Position numbers and translations under genes: made by a program
From: Prochlorococcus sp. AG-409-N21
Lineage (GTDB): Bacteria > Cyanobacteriota > Cyanobacteriia > PCC-6307 > Cyanobiaceae
Direction: 5' to 3'
Assembly (NCBI GenBank): GCA_003215415.1
Contig: QCKK01000005.1
Coordinates: 19,491-83,490, forward strand
DNA length: 64,000 bases
Part shown: positions 29,636 to 38,418 of the stretch, one piece after another
Layout of the letters: each line of letters opens with the position of its first letter
Numbering within the stretch: the first letter of the stretch is position 1
Notes under the pieces: generated by a model
What the model saw: only the letters and a program-made list of their open reading frames with translations
Told to the model about the DNA's origin: nothing
The model's database searches: none

Positions 29636-29677
29636 GTACCCGTTGATACAAAATTCAAGCTATCAGCTTATTAGCTT
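29636..29677 (+). promoter_or_regulatory. NtcA-activated promoter of glnA
   Basis: The palindrome GTA-N8-TAC occurs at 29636-29649, and a TAGCTT (TAN3T) -10 element at 29672-29677 starts 22 bases after it. This is the canonical class II NtcA arrangement. It lies 62 bases upstream of the glnA ATG, where nitrogen control of glnA is expected. Confidence 0.85.
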
Positions 29678-29711
29678 AATTAGTTATAGAAATTAAGTAA
29701 AAACCAACCCG

Positions 29712-31133
29712 ATGGGCAAATCATCCCAAGAAATCCTCCGCAAAATAAAAGACGAGGGGATTGAACTTATTGATCTCAAATTCACTGATCTGCACGGCAA
29801 GTGGCAACATTTAACTGTCACTTCAGACATGATCGAAGAGGATTCCTTTACGGAAGGACTGGCATTTGATGGTTCATCGATTCGTGGATGGAAAGCAATC
29901 AACGAATCAGACATGGCAATGGTTCCTGATGCGACCACTGCCTGGGTAGACCCTTTTTACAGGCACAAAACACTTAGCCTGATTTGCTCTATTCAAGAAC
30001 CAAGGAGTGGAGAAGCATATTCAAGATGTCCTCGTGCTCTGGCACAGAAAGCACTCTCGTACCTGTCTAGTACTGGCCTAGCCGATACTGCTTTCTTCGG
30101 ACCTGAACCAGAGTTTTTTCTCTTTGATGATGTTCGTTACAATTCAGGAGAGGGCGGATCGTTTTACAACGTCGACACAATCGAAGCGCCATGGAATTCG
30201 GGAAGAGTAGAAGAAGGTGGAAATCTTGCGTACAAGATTCAATTAAAAGAAGGCTATTTTCCTGTCTCTCCTAATGACACAGCACAGGATATAAGATCAG
30301 AAATGTTGCTTCTGATGGGGCAACTTGGCATACCAATTGAAAAGCATCATCACGAAGTTGCTGGGGCAAGTCAACATGAATTAGGAATGAAATTCGCAGA
30401 ACTAATTAATGCAGCAGATAATGTGATGACATACAAATATGTTGTCAGAAATGTTGCTAAAAAATATGGAAAAACAGCAACTTTCATGCCAAAGCCAGTC
30501 TTCAATGACAATGGGACGGGAATGCATGTTCACCAAAGCCTTTGGAAAGGGGGACAACCTTTATTCTTCGGTGAAGATTCCTACGCCAACCTTTCACAGA
30601 CTGCAAGGTGGTATATAGGGGGAATACTTAAGCACGCTTCTTCATTCCTCGCCTTTACAAATCCAACCACAAATAGTTACAAAAGACTTGTACCTGGCTT
30701 TGAAGCACCTGTAAACCTTGTCTATTCACAAGGAAACAGATCTGCAGCGGTGCGCATTCCTTTAACGGGGCCAAGTCCAAAAGCTAAAAGGCTAGAATTT
30801 CGCTCAGGGGATGCTCTTGCTAATCCTTATCTTGCCTTCAGTGCAATGATGATGGCAGGAATAGATGGCATCAAGAATCAAATAGACCCAGGAGAAGGTG
30901 TTGATGTTGATTTATTTGAATTACCCGAGGAGGAATTAGCAAATATAGATACTGTTCCATCATCTTTAAATGATGCACTTGAAGCGCTAAAATCTGACAA
31001 CCAATACTTAAAAGAGGGAGGGGTATTTACAGATGACTTTATTGAAAACTGGATAGAAATAAAATACGAGGAAGTACAGCAACTTCGTCAAAGACCCCAC
31101 CCTCATGAGTTTGTAATGTACTACGACGCATAA
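29712..31133 (+). CDS. glnA: Glutamine synthetase type I
   Basis: Condenses ammonium with glutamate using ATP, the entry point of nitrogen assimilation. It has 473 residues. Signatures include [24 protein letters not shown] (beta-grasp), EPEFFLFD, the metal-site [16 protein letters not shown] and the ATP-site [11 protein letters not shown]. The adenylylation-loop segment reads [12 protein letters not shown], typical of cyanobacterial GSI, which is controlled by inactivating factors rather than adenylylation. Driven by an NtcA promoter and closed by a long hairpin. Confidence 0.98.
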   Translation: MGKSSQEILRKIKDEGIELIDLKFTDLHGKWQHLTVTSDMIEEDSFTEGLAFDGSSIRGWKAINESDMAMVPDATTAWVDPFYRHKTLSLICSIQEPRSGEAYSRCPRALAQKALSYLSSTGLADTAFFGPEPEFFLFDDVRYNSGEGGSFYNVDTIEAPWNSGRVEEGGNLAYKIQLKEGYFPVSPNDTAQDIRSEMLLLMGQLGIPIEKHHHEVAGASQHELGMKFAELINAADNVMTYKYVVRNVAKKYGKTATFMPKPVFNDNGTGMHVHQSLWKGGQPLFFGEDSYANLSQTARWYIGGILKHASSFLAFTNPTTNSYKRLVPGFEAPVNLVYSQGNRSAAVRIPLTGPSPKAKRLEFRSGDALANPYLAFSAMMMAGIDGIKNQIDPGEGVDVDLFELPEEELANIDTVPSSLNDALEALKSDNQYLKEGGVFTDDFIENWIEIKYEEVQQLRQRPHPHEFVMYYDA

Positions 31134-31155
31134 AATATGAAATAATAACTAATTA

Positions 31156-31203
31156 GAATTCCTTTGCCTTATACGATTTATTTATAAAAAGGCAAAGGAA
31201 TTC
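31156..31203 (+). terminator. Long perfect hairpin after glnA
   Basis: A 15-base perfect stem (31156-31170 and 31189-31203, GAATTCCTTTGCCTT against its complement) with an 18-base loop, starting 23 bases after the glnA stop. The trailing sequence is only moderately T-rich. A terminator or 3'-end stabiliser for glnA mRNA is the simplest reading. Confidence 0.6.
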
Positions 31204-31278
31204 TTCCAATATTGATTGACTATATAAAATCCATTATCCTACAGACACCATCTAAACATCTGAGCATAAAGATAAAGC

Positions 31279-31578
31279 ATGTTAAAAAGATTTCTAAGAG
31301 TTAATTTAATTTTAATTTATATATTTGCCTTAGTATCAATTAATATTCATGCGAAAGAGATCAATCCGAGACAAAAACTAGAGGCCATAAATAATCTTAT
31401 CGAAGAATTAGAATATAATCTAAAAGAAGGAAACTTACTCGATGCATGCAAGCAAGCAAAAAAAGCATCAAAAGAAATAGGACTTAATCTAAAAAAACTC
31501 AAAAAGCTAGAACCAAATTACGCTTGGAAAGAAATAAAAATGGTACTTTTAAATGTGCCTAAAAGATATTGTAAGTAA
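31279..31578 (+). CDS. Small secreted or anchored protein, unknown function (99 aa)
   Basis: An N-terminal signal sequence (about residues 1-25: basic start, hydrophobic core, cleavage after INIHA-K) is followed by a short helical, lysine-rich domain with two cysteines (ACKQAKKASKEIG and the C-terminal RYCK). I do not recognise the family. It has an ATG start and its own gap from glnA of 145 bases that includes a terminator. Confidence 0.6.
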   Translation: MLKRFLRVNLILIYIFALVSINIHAKEINPRQKLEAINNLIEELEYNLKEGNLLDACKQAKKASKEIGLNLKKLKKLEPNYAWKEIKMVLLNVPKRYCK

Positions 31579-31646
31579 ATACTAACTAATTTTGTTCCAA
31601 TAATTTGGTAATTTCTGATGAAATAGATTTGACATTGCATAGGTTC

Positions 31647-32711
31647 ATGGCCTCGCCAAACCTCGCCAAACTTGCCTATCAAACGCTCCAGCAAGGCAAG
31701 AGCCTCGCAGGCCTTGCCCATAAAGGCTTGAGCACTAAGTTAATGGAGTTTGTTGCTCCTGGCGCCTTACCTAAAACCAAGCCAGTTACAACTGCTCTAA
31801 TGAGCGAACTTCGTAAATCAATGTCAGCGTTAGAGCGACAAGATTGGAGAGACGCAGAAAAAGGTATCTATCCAAAAACACAACTATTTGATGACCCCTG
31901 GCTAGATTGGGCAAGCAGATATCCCTTGGTCTGGCTTGACTTGCCTGCCACTTGGAAGCGACGTATATCAAGGAAAGTAAGAGATCTACCGAATCGAATA
32001 GATCAAACTGTTTTCCCAGATTATTACTTACAAAATTTCCACCATCAAACAGACGGATACTTAAGTGATCACTCTGCAGAGCTATATGACATTCAAGTTG
32101 AAATTCTTTTTAATGGAACTGCAGACTCAATGAGGAGAAGAGTCCTAGCACCTCTAAAAAGAGGATTAGATAAATTTAATGAAAGGACTCCAGCAAGTCT
32201 CAAAGTCCTTGACATTGCAACAGGAACAGGAAGAACTCTCAAGCAAATCCAAGGAGCATTTCCAGAAATAGAATTATTAGGGATAGATCTCTCAAGTGCT
32301 TATCTGCGTGAGGCTGGTCGATCACTTAATAAACGCGGAAATGGTTTGGCCCAATTAGTAAGAGGAAACGCCGAACACCTTCCATTCAAAAATCAATCTA
32401 TGCAAGCAGTAACTTGTGTATATCTACTCCATGAGTTGCCTAGCAAAGCTCGTCAAAATGTATTGAGCGAATGCCTGAGGGTTCTAGAACCTGGTGGAAT
32501 CTTAGTACTAGCAGACTCAATTCAAATGTCAGATTCCCCACAGTTCAAAATTGTGATGGAAAACTTCCAAAAGGCATTCCATGAGCCTTATTACAAGAGC
32601 TACGTCTTTGACAACATTGAAGAGAGGCTAAAAGAGAGTGGTTTTGAGGATATAACAGGTGAGTCGCATTTCATGACCAGGGTTTGGAGTGCTTTCAAAC
32701 CATTAGTTTGA
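31647..32711 (+). CDS. Class I SAM-dependent methyltransferase
   Basis: About 354 residues. After an N-terminal region of about 180 residues specific to cyanobacteria, the Rossmann core appears: VLDIATGTGRTLKQI (motif I), LLGIDLSSAYL (acidic residue for SAM ribose), GNAEHLPFKNQSM and LRVLEPGGILVLAD (post-motif III). The ATG at 31647 is preferred to an upstream TTG at 31605. Related to ubiquinone/quinone-type methyltransferases; the acceptor is unknown. Confidence 0.82.
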   Translation: MASPNLAKLAYQTLQQGKSLAGLAHKGLSTKLMEFVAPGALPKTKPVTTALMSELRKSMSALERQDWRDAEKGIYPKTQLFDDPWLDWASRYPLVWLDLPATWKRRISRKVRDLPNRIDQTVFPDYYLQNFHHQTDGYLSDHSAELYDIQVEILFNGTADSMRRRVLAPLKRGLDKFNERTPASLKVLDIATGTGRTLKQIQGAFPEIELLGIDLSSAYLREAGRSLNKRGNGLAQLVRGNAEHLPFKNQSMQAVTCVYLLHELPSKARQNVLSECLRVLEPGGILVLADSIQMSDSPQFKIVMENFQKAFHEPYYKSYVFDNIEERLKESGFEDITGESHFMTRVWSAFKPLV

Positions 32712-32795
32712 ATTTTTACAATTCTATTTCCCTGACATCTATGGATAGAGTGCTCCCAAAAGTTATATGTTGTGATTAATAGATAGTTCAAAGCA

Positions 32796-33104
32796 ATGAA
32801 GGGAAAAATAAAAAATCCCTTCCTAGTTCGATGGCTAGAAGGATGGAGTTTTCAACTGGTTTTAATAGGAGGCACAGTAAAAATAGAAGCACGAGGGTTC
32901 GGTATATGTCTAAGCACTTCAATTGAGCCTAACGAAAGTCCTCAATCAGCTGCAGACCGATTAGTCCTTTCCGAGGACCAAAGGAGAAAGTCTCTTCAAC
33001 GGCTGTGGACAAAAGGGGACACCATGAACTGTCTTCCGGAAGTTTCATCATCAACTCTTAAAATTATTGAATGCGTTGAATTGGAATCTGTAGAGTCGAA
33101 ATAA
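32796..33104 (+). CDS. Conserved picocyanobacterial hypothetical protein (102 aa)
   Basis: The N-terminus is basic with a hydrophobic stretch (WSFQLVLIGGTVKI) followed by a polar region with Ser-Pro-Gln. No named domain was recognised. It has an ATG start and lies between the methyltransferase and a DUF3764-like gene on the same strand. Confidence 0.6.
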   Translation: MKGKIKNPFLVRWLEGWSFQLVLIGGTVKIEARGFGICLSTSIEPNESPQSAADRLVLSEDQRRKSLQRLWTKGDTMNCLPEVSSSTLKIIECVELESVESK

Positions 33105-33247
33105 ATACATAGGTCGAGTCCTTAAATAATTTATACAAATTTGAGATTTATATGAGTATGGATTTAAAAGTTTTATACTATGAAGGAATGATACTTATTT
33201 CATGGAGATAGCGAAGTACCATCTTTATTATTAATTTAATTTTAAAT

Positions 33248-33523
33248 ATGATTGAAACGATTTTAATCACATTTGAGGCCGAAAGAAACTGTGATAATTG
33301 GTCTGTTATCTTTCAGCAAAAGGAATTAAATTCGTTATATGAAGCATATGGAATTAAAACTCTATTTAGAGGATCCCACAATAAAAACAAAAAAAAGATA
33401 TTAATAATCCAACAGGCTGAGGAAGGGCAGATAGAAAAATTTATGGCAAAAAATGGAGAGTTCTTTTTGTCGCTTGGACTAAAACCAGAAACAATAGATC
33501 TATCAAAATGGACTTGGGGATGA
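33248..33523 (+). CDS. DUF3764-like small protein (91 aa)
   Basis: The pattern TILITFEAERNCDNWSVIF near the N-terminus, TLFRGSHNKNKKKILIIQQ in the middle and a FMAKNGEFFLSLG segment resembles the DUF3764 family, a small ferredoxin-like (antibiotic-monooxygenase-type) fold abundant in marine cyanobacteria. Catalytic function is unknown. ATG start at 33248. Confidence 0.6.
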   Translation: MIETILITFEAERNCDNWSVIFQQKELNSLYEAYGIKTLFRGSHNKNKKKILIIQQAEEGQIEKFMAKNGEFFLSLGLKPETIDLSKWTWG

Positions 33524-33550
33524 GAAGAATAATCGAAAAGAGGGATGGAC

Positions 33551-33727
33551 TTAACCAAGTCGACAACCAAGTTGGATTTTCCCTCTATCAACCAATCTGC
33601 CAAGCCTTAAAGCAGTAGCTGCTTCGATTCGAGAAAAATCTCTTTGATTAATAGCTACCCAATCCATTTCAGCAGGTGTAATGACCCCGGTTGCAATAGA
33701 TTCGAGAAATAATTTTCCAAGATTCAT
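33551..33727 (-). CDS. Conserved small picocyanobacterial protein (58 aa)
   Basis: The minus-strand frame begins MNLGKLFLESIATGVITPAE and ends RLGRLVDRGKIQLGCRLG. The GVITPAEMDWVA and RLGRLVDRG segments are, in my recollection, conserved in Prochlorococcus and Synechococcus hypotheticals. Soluble and helical; function unknown. Convergent with the DUF3764-like gene. Confidence 0.65.
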   Translation of the reverse strand: MNLGKLFLESIATGVITPAEMDWVAINQRDFSRIEAATALRLGRLVDRGKIQLGCRLG

Positions 33728-33769
33728 AGAACTAGGAACGAGAGGGAAAAGTTGTGGTCACGATGAGCC

Positions 33770-33899
33770 TAGTGTCTAAATGGGTCAATGCAATAAGCAA
33801 AAACACTATTTATGGGGCTTGCAATGATCGACCAAGTCTCCTAGAAAAGGAGTTCCCCATCACCCAGGCCCATTGCCAAGAGCAAGGGTCTTTTTTTTT
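33770..33899 (+). ncRNA. Candidate small RNA ending in a strong terminator
   Basis: A CCC(A)TTGC stem at 33869-33876 pairs with GCAA-GGG at 33882-33888, with a bulged A and a five-base loop, and is followed by nine consecutive T (33891-33899). No coding frame ends just before it; the nearest plus-strand gene stops 340 bases upstream with a minus-strand gene in between. An independent short transcript is the simplest explanation. The 5' end is a guess, and no known Yfr motif was recognised. Confidence 0.4.
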
Positions 33900-34076
33900 G
33901 GAAGAATCCTTACCAAGACTTGATTAAAGTCCTATTAAACAAAGGGAGAAGAGATCCTCCTCAAAAAAGAATTAGACAATCCGCCCAAAGCATTTAATTG
34001 AAAGATCTAAAATTTCGCCGGATTAACTGCAGTATTTAACCTATAGCTACTAACTTGATAAAAATCCAGAAAAAGC

Positions 34077-34427
34077 ATGAGTCTCCAATCGCTCTCAACT
34101 AACGAAAAAGTGAAATTGCTCGTCGAATCCCTTGATGGCCAGGAGAAAACCAATGAAGCACTTGCTGGGTGTGATGACGTTGAATCTATGATGAACGTGC
34201 TTCTAGCCTCAGCGGAGAAGCTTGGCTTGGGGTTGACAAGAAATGATCTGATGACAACTCCCCCCATTAGAGACTGGATCTGGTACAAGAATGGAGGAGC
34301 TCTTGTAACCGTTGGAGATGGAATACCTAGGTATCAACAGGACAAGAACTCTGACAAGCTCCTCTATCTAGGCGGAGGAATAGTTATAGCCCTTTTATTT
34401 ATTGTAGGTATGATGACAGGCTTTTAA
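34077..34427 (+). CDS. Nif11-like protein with C-terminal transmembrane helix
   Basis: A 116-residue protein whose first ~60 residues resemble a Nif11-type helical domain (KVKLLVESLDG, DDVESMMNVLLASAEKLGLG, LTRNDL), followed by a conserved PPIRDWIWYKNGGALV segment and a C-terminal helix (LGGGIVIALLFIVGMMTG). A paralogue lies at 37981-38316. Nif11 domains occur as leader regions of peptide natural products, but this protein lacks a GG/GA cleavage site and core peptide, so I read it as a stand-alone membrane protein of unknown role. Confidence 0.6.
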   Translation: MSLQSLSTNEKVKLLVESLDGQEKTNEALAGCDDVESMMNVLLASAEKLGLGLTRNDLMTTPPIRDWIWYKNGGALVTVGDGIPRYQQDKNSDKLLYLGGGIVIALLFIVGMMTGF

Positions 34428-34457
34428 TTTGGCATTTATAACGTTGACTGCAGCAGC

Positions 34458-34583
34458 TCAACCAAGACCTATATCAGAAGGGATCAAACGTAAGGCTAAA
34501 TAGCCAACTACAGCTGCAAATAATGCTGAAATAGCAATGGTAATGAGACCTGGGACCATGCCTCCGCCTTCCTCAGTATTCAT
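34458..34583 (-). CDS. One-helix membrane protein (41 aa)
   Basis: Begins MNTEEGGGMVPGLITIAI with a single transmembrane helix from about residue 9 to 34 and a short tail ending SDIGLG. Size and helix placement resemble small photosynthetic-complex subunits, but it matches none I can name. ATG at 34583. Function unknown. Confidence 0.6.
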   Translation of the reverse strand: MNTEEGGGMVPGLITIAISALFAAVVGYLALRLIPSDIGLG

Positions 34584-34700
34584 AAAATTAATTGATTATT
34601 CTTTCAATACTAAACCTATTGGTATTTAAGAGCAAAATTATCTACTCAAAAACACCTAAGAAATTTGAGTAAATCTCCGAAGATGAAACAAGTCAATCAT

Positions 34701-34744
34701 AAAAAAAAGCCATGAGGATATGCTTGAGAGAAGCTCCTCACGAC
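34701..34744 (-). terminator. Intrinsic terminator on the minus strand
   Basis: On the minus strand, a ten-pair stem (including two G-U pairs) formed by 34735-34744 and 34709-34718 is followed by eight T (34708-34701). It lies 84 bases downstream of the 47-residue protein gene and should end its transcript. Confidence 0.65.
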
Positions 34745-34827
34745 TTTTATAAGGCAATTCAAACATAAGTGTTGGAACACTAAATGAGAATTACTTTCTT
34801 AGTTTAAAAAACCAAATTAATCAGACT

Positions 34828-34971
34828 TTATGAGTCTGAATCGAATTTTGAAAGGTTAGGTCCAGCAATTACGCCTACCAAAGCAAATAAAACTAGAGAT
34901 ACGACACCAGCTATGGTTGCAGAAAGGCTTCCTGAACCGATAGTGATTGTTGCGAGTGCGATAGAAGACAT
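34828..34971 (-). CDS. One-helix membrane protein (47 aa)
   Basis: Begins MSSIALATITIGSGSLSATI and contains one long hydrophobic helix (about residues 17-40) and an acidic tail (KFDSDS). ATG at 34971 and followed by a clear terminator. Part of a run of tiny membrane proteins; no family name recognised. Confidence 0.6.
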   Translation of the reverse strand: MSSIALATITIGSGSLSATIAGVVSLVLFALVGVIAGPNLSKFDSDS

Positions 34972-35011
34972 GAAAATAGAAAACTTGTTTTTCTAAGACA
35001 GGAGCATACAA

Positions 35012-35052
35012 AATACCTATGAAATGGTCAAAGGATCCATTTCATAGGTATT
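35012..35052. repeat. Perfect 16-bp inverted repeat
   Basis: Arms 35012-35027 and 35037-35052 are exact complements (AATACCTATGAAATGG) with a 9-base loop. It lies between divergently arranged small genes. Minus-strand flank is weakly T-rich, so a terminator is possible; otherwise a protein-binding palindrome. Confidence 0.55.
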
Positions 35053-35153
35053 GGCCTGTCAACCCCAGCGACACCAAGCATGAAAAAATGGCCGAAGCCA
35101 GTCCACTAAAGGAGAAAAGAGCGATATAAACAAAGGAACTCACACTTCCACAG

Positions 35154-35291
35154 ATGCCTGACAAAGATCACTTAACAGAGCAAAATGAAACACAAAAATT
35201 CAGCTGGCGGACATTTATCGCCTATTTCTATATGGGTTCGGTAGCTATCGCTGCAATATTTTGGATATTCAGCCAATTTCACTCCAATTAA
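35154..35291 (+). CDS. One-helix membrane protein (45 aa)
   Basis: Begins MPDKDHLTEQNETQKFSWRT, a charged head of about 18 residues, then a helix (FIAYFYMGSVAIAAIFWIF). ATG at 35154. The layout (polar N-terminus, one helix, almost no tail) resembles high-light-inducible-type and other thylakoid mini-proteins, but the chlorophyll-binding ExxNGR motif is absent. Its stop codon shares bases with the stop of the convergent gene 35288-35398. Confidence 0.6.
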   Translation: MPDKDHLTEQNETQKFSWRTFIAYFYMGSVAIAAIFWIFSQFHSN

Positions 35292-35398
35292 CTCTTTGAT
35301 CTATTTTCTTTGGTAGCTTGCACACCAAACATTATTGCCAAACCAAGAACTAGAACGACTAAAAGAGGGTTACTGTGACTGAGGATCTCTATCAACAT
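35288..35398 (-). CDS. One-helix membrane protein (36 aa)
   Basis: Begins MLIEILSHSNPLLVVLVLGL with one helix (about residues 11-27) and a basic tail (TKENRSKS). ATG at 35398. Tail-to-tail with the 45-residue gene, the two stop codons overlapping by three bases. Family unknown; comparable in size to small photosystem or cytochrome b6f subunits. Confidence 0.5.
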   Translation of the reverse strand: MLIEILSHSNPLLVVLVLGLAIMFGVQATKENRSKS

Positions 35399-35496
35399 AG
35401 TTCCTCTTGGCTTTTTATAAATATTTTATTCGGTCATTTGGTCAATGTCTGAAGATAGTTCGTTGAACATCAAAGTTTATTTGGGATAATTTATAT

Positions 35497-35658
35497 ATGA
35501 AAAAATTCCAATGCCCAGATTGCATATACGCTTATGACCCTCGCATAGGGGATCCAAGTCAAGGCGTTGCCCCTGGTACAAGTTTTGAAGATCTTCCAAA
35601 GAACTGGAAATGTCCAGCATGCAGAGCCGGAAAAAGAAGATTCAAGCCTATCCATTGA
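35497..35658 (+). CDS. Rubredoxin-like protein (53 aa)
   Basis: Small single-iron electron carrier. The two metal-binding knuckles are intact: KFQCPDCIYAYDPRIGD near residues 3-19 and WKCPACRAGKRRF near 37-49, with the family's FEDLPKNWKCP between. The usual CGxxYDP is replaced by CIYAYDP. The 53-residue length and lack of a membrane helix distinguish it from the thylakoid rubredoxin RubA. It probably transfers electrons in a stress or reductive pathway; partner unknown. Confidence 0.88.
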   Translation: MKKFQCPDCIYAYDPRIGDPSQGVAPGTSFEDLPKNWKCPACRAGKRRFKPIH

Positions 35659-35871
35659 ATAGCCCTACCTCCTACCAAGCCTCAATAAAGACTAAAAGGC
35701 CATAGAAGGTTGGACATAAACACGAAAGGATCAGCTATATCGGCATTTTTTTCAAATCGTATCTATATGGAAACATAAAAATTCATACCTTTAACAGATT
35801 TCTTGCTGAGCATTGCAAAGAAAGATAGAAATGGTCTATTAAGTCTCTACCCATTTAGGAATCGTCTTCTA

Positions 35872-37164
35872 ATGAATGAAATTAACTGTCCAGAATGTGG
35901 CAAAGTATTCAAGGTTGATGAAACTGGTTATGCAAATATTCTCAATCAAGTAAGGAATAAGGAGTTTGCGCAAGAGTTGACTAAAAGGATGGATTTAGTC
36001 GAAGAGGACAAGATTAAATCTATAGAGATAGCCCAAAAGAGTTTAAAAGCAGAAATGCAAGCTTATTCTTCAAAGAAAGAAATGCAAATACTGAATTTAC
36101 AGGCAAAATTAAACAAAGCTGATATAGAGAAGGAACTGGCCGTAAATGAAGCAAGAAGTATTATCGAAAAAGAACGTGATTCAATCTCATATGCACTAGA
36201 AAAGGTAAAATCTAATAATGAAGCCGCTCAGAGATTAGCTATCAACGAAGCCATCAAGGAACTAGAGAGAGAGCACGAATCATTAAGGAATCGGATAGAA
36301 AAAGAAAATCTAATCAAACAACTTTCTGAAAAGTCTTTAAAAGAAAAGTATGAACTTCAAATCAAAGATCGTGATTATGAAATCGAAAGGCTTAGAGACA
36401 TGAAATTAAGACTTTCAACAAAAATGATAGGGGAATCACTAGAACAGCACTGTGAAATTGAATTTAATAAGATCAGAGCAACAGCTTTCCCAAATGCTTA
36501 TTTTGAAAAAGATAATGACGCAAGAACTGGAAGCAAGGGAGACTATATATTTCGAGAATTAGACGACTCTAATAATGAAATAGTATCAATAATGTTTGAA
36601 ATGAAAAATGAAAATGACACAACCTTATCAAAGAAAAAAAATGAGGACTACTTAAAAGAACTTCACAAAGACAGGATTGAAAAAAATTGCGAGTATGCAG
36701 TACTTATATCACTACTTGAGCCTAACAGTGAATTGTTCAATGCAGGCATTGTTGATGTATCTCATCGTTACCCTAAAATGTATATAGTACGTCCACAATG
36801 CTTCCTCCCAATAATTACACTTCTAAGAAATGCAGCAATAAAATCTCTTCAATACAAAAAAGAACTGGCCCTTGTTAAAGCACAAAATATTGATATTACA
36901 GATTTTGAAATGAATCTAGACTTGTTCAAAAATGCATTTGATAAAAATTACAACCTCGCATCCAGGCGTTTCGAAACTGCAATACAAGAGATTGATAAGT
37001 CTATTGACCACTTGCAGAAAACCAAAGATGCTCTAATTGGAGCAGATAGGAATCTACGGCTGGCCAATGACAAGGCCCAAGATGTTTCAGTTAAAAAGTT
37101 AACCAAACATAACCCAACAATGGCTGCAAAGTTTGAAGCAATTAATCATAAAAGTGCTGCGTAA
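35872..37164 (+). CDS. DUF2130 protein (zinc-knuckle start, coiled coil, nuclease-like end)
   Basis: About 430 residues from ATG 35872, which opens [20 protein letters not shown], the DUF2130 hallmark; an in-frame start 69 bases upstream adds an unconserved leader. A coiled coil runs over residues ~50-190 (heptads of Glu/Lys/Leu), followed by the conserved domain ([56 protein letters not shown]) that has the DxEMKN-type layout of restriction-endonuclease-fold proteins. Function unproven. It is isolated and has patchy distribution, so transfer is possible. Confidence 0.82.
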   Translation: MNEINCPECGKVFKVDETGYANILNQVRNKEFAQELTKRMDLVEEDKIKSIEIAQKSLKAEMQAYSSKKEMQILNLQAKLNKADIEKELAVNEARSIIEKERDSISYALEKVKSNNEAAQRLAINEAIKELEREHESLRNRIEKENLIKQLSEKSLKEKYELQIKDRDYEIERLRDMKLRLSTKMIGESLEQHCEIEFNKIRATAFPNAYFEKDNDARTGSKGDYIFRELDDSNNEIVSIMFEMKNENDTTLSKKKNEDYLKELHKDRIEKNCEYAVLISLLEPNSELFNAGIVDVSHRYPKMYIVRPQCFLPIITLLRNAAIKSLQYKKELALVKAQNIDITDFEMNLDLFKNAFDKNYNLASRRFETAIQEIDKSIDHLQKTKDALIGADRNLRLANDKAQDVSVKKLTKHNPTMAAKFEAINHKSAA

Positions 37165-37241
37165 GAAATAATATGAGTCATTAAATATTTAATCTCAGAA
37201 TTCTTAAGGCTATAAATTTATATATATTTAGTTTATGGATG

Positions 37242-37532
37242 CTAATAGGAGTCAAGACCAGCTGCGAAAGGGAAAACTTGATCACTGCCTAAATCCGGAT
37301 ATTCAGCAATCTCATCTTCATCTATAGATTTCTCTGGACCACTCTCTTGACTACCTTCAATAGGAACAACAACGATTTGAAGGGGATTGTCTTCGTTTAA
37401 TTCCGTTATAGAAGTCTTTTCTTCCATAGGAGTCCAGCCTTTTACCAGAGCCTCAGAAGAGGAAGATGCTGACATAAGCACGAAAACAAAAAATATTGAA
37501 GAAAGTATGATGCCAAATATTTTTTTTAACAT
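37242..37532 (-). CDS. Small secreted acidic protein (96 aa)
   Basis: A signal peptide (about residues 1-29: KK, long hydrophobic core, SSSEA) precedes an acidic mature part rich in Glu/Asp. It ends GSDQVFPFAAGLDSY. The divergent neighbour has a matching D-x-FPF near its end (GPKDIFPFLPD), so the two may be distant relatives or partners. The starts are 77 bases apart. Family unknown. Confidence 0.6.
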   Translation of the reverse strand: MLKKIFGIILSSIFFVFVLMSASSSSEALVKGWTPMEEKTSITELNEDNPLQIVVVPIEGSQESGPEKSIDEDEIAEYPDLGSDQVFPFAAGLDSY

Positions 37533-37608
37533 AAGGATCCTTGCGAATAAATTTAATCTACCTCAAGCTGGGGTCAAGTAAATCTCTTAGCTTATCGAAA
37601 CTATTTTC

Positions 37609-37875
37609 ATGATGCATTTCTTCTCCTATTGCCTTAGTTTATTGCTAATCATTATGAATATTGTACCCTCAACGAATGCAGAAGAGCTAGGCATTGATGA
37701 TCTCTTGATGCCTGAATTGCCATCAATAAATGGAAATATAGAAGGGAAGCATTCAGCAGCTCAATCACCTTTACATGAAAAGAACATTGATGAGCTCTTA
37801 GGGCCCAAAGATATTTTCCCTTTCCTACCCGACAACCATAGAGATAGCGGTACAGGTAAGTTCAATAGTTTTTAG
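37609..37875 (+). CDS. Small secreted acidic protein (88 aa)
   Basis: Signal peptide (residues 1-24, cleavage after STNA) followed by an acidic, proline-containing tail with two repeated units: ELGIDDLLMPELP and NIDELLGPKDIFPF. The shared D-[IV]-FPF motif links it to the divergent gene at 37242-37532. No enzymatic motif. A second ATG three bases downstream is an equally good start. Confidence 0.55.
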   Translation: MMHFFSYCLSLLLIIMNIVPSTNAEELGIDDLLMPELPSINGNIEGKHSAAQSPLHEKNIDELLGPKDIFPFLPDNHRDSGTGKFNSF

Positions 37876-37980
37876 ATGATCCTTTAAAGAGCCAAGAAAT
37901 GTTTAAATAGCCTAAAGTGACAATGAAGTAGAGATTTTTTTATATCAATTAAAACCTGAGAAGGCTTTAAGTTAGTCAGT

Positions 37981-38316
37981 TCAACGCCAAATTTTCAAAA
38001 ACTTAAAAAAACTAATAGTCCAAGGGTCCCATCTTGTCTTGCCTGAACTATCTCCCTGATAACGAAGGTTATCATCACCTAAATTCACCAATGCTTCCTT
38101 ATTTTTCCACCAAACCCAATCGCGTATTGGTGGATTCTTTTTTAAATCATCTCGAGTAAGGCCTAATTCCAACTTAGACGAAACCTCAAGAAGAATATCC
38201 AACATTTCTTCGGCGTCCTTACATTTTGATAAATCCTCATTGATTTTCTCAGCACCGTCTAGTGAGTCAACAAGTAATTGAAGTCTCTTTTTGATAGGCA
38301 AATTACTCGAGTTCAT
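37981..38316 (-). CDS. Nif11-like protein, paralogue of 34077-34427
   Basis: A 111-residue protein sharing with its paralogue LVDSLDG-E-INE, a CKDAEEMLDILLEVSSKLELGLTR segment, the PPIRDWVWWKN motif and RYQ. The C-terminus differs: rather than a clean helix it has TRWDPWTISFFKFLKI, amphipathic and basic. The two genes probably arose by duplication. ATG at 38316. Function unknown. Confidence 0.6.
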   Translation of the reverse strand: MNSSNLPIKKRLQLLVDSLDGAEKINEDLSKCKDAEEMLDILLEVSSKLELGLTRDDLKKNPPIRDWVWWKNKEALVNLGDDNLRYQGDSSGKTRWDPWTISFFKFLKIWR

Positions 38317-38418
38317 TTAAACAACTAAGCTAAAGCCTAGTGATTAAAAGTGATAAGCAAAGATAATCCCATTATATTATTTCGCCAAGAGCCTTCACAG
38401 GCCTAAGAAACGTTTCTC

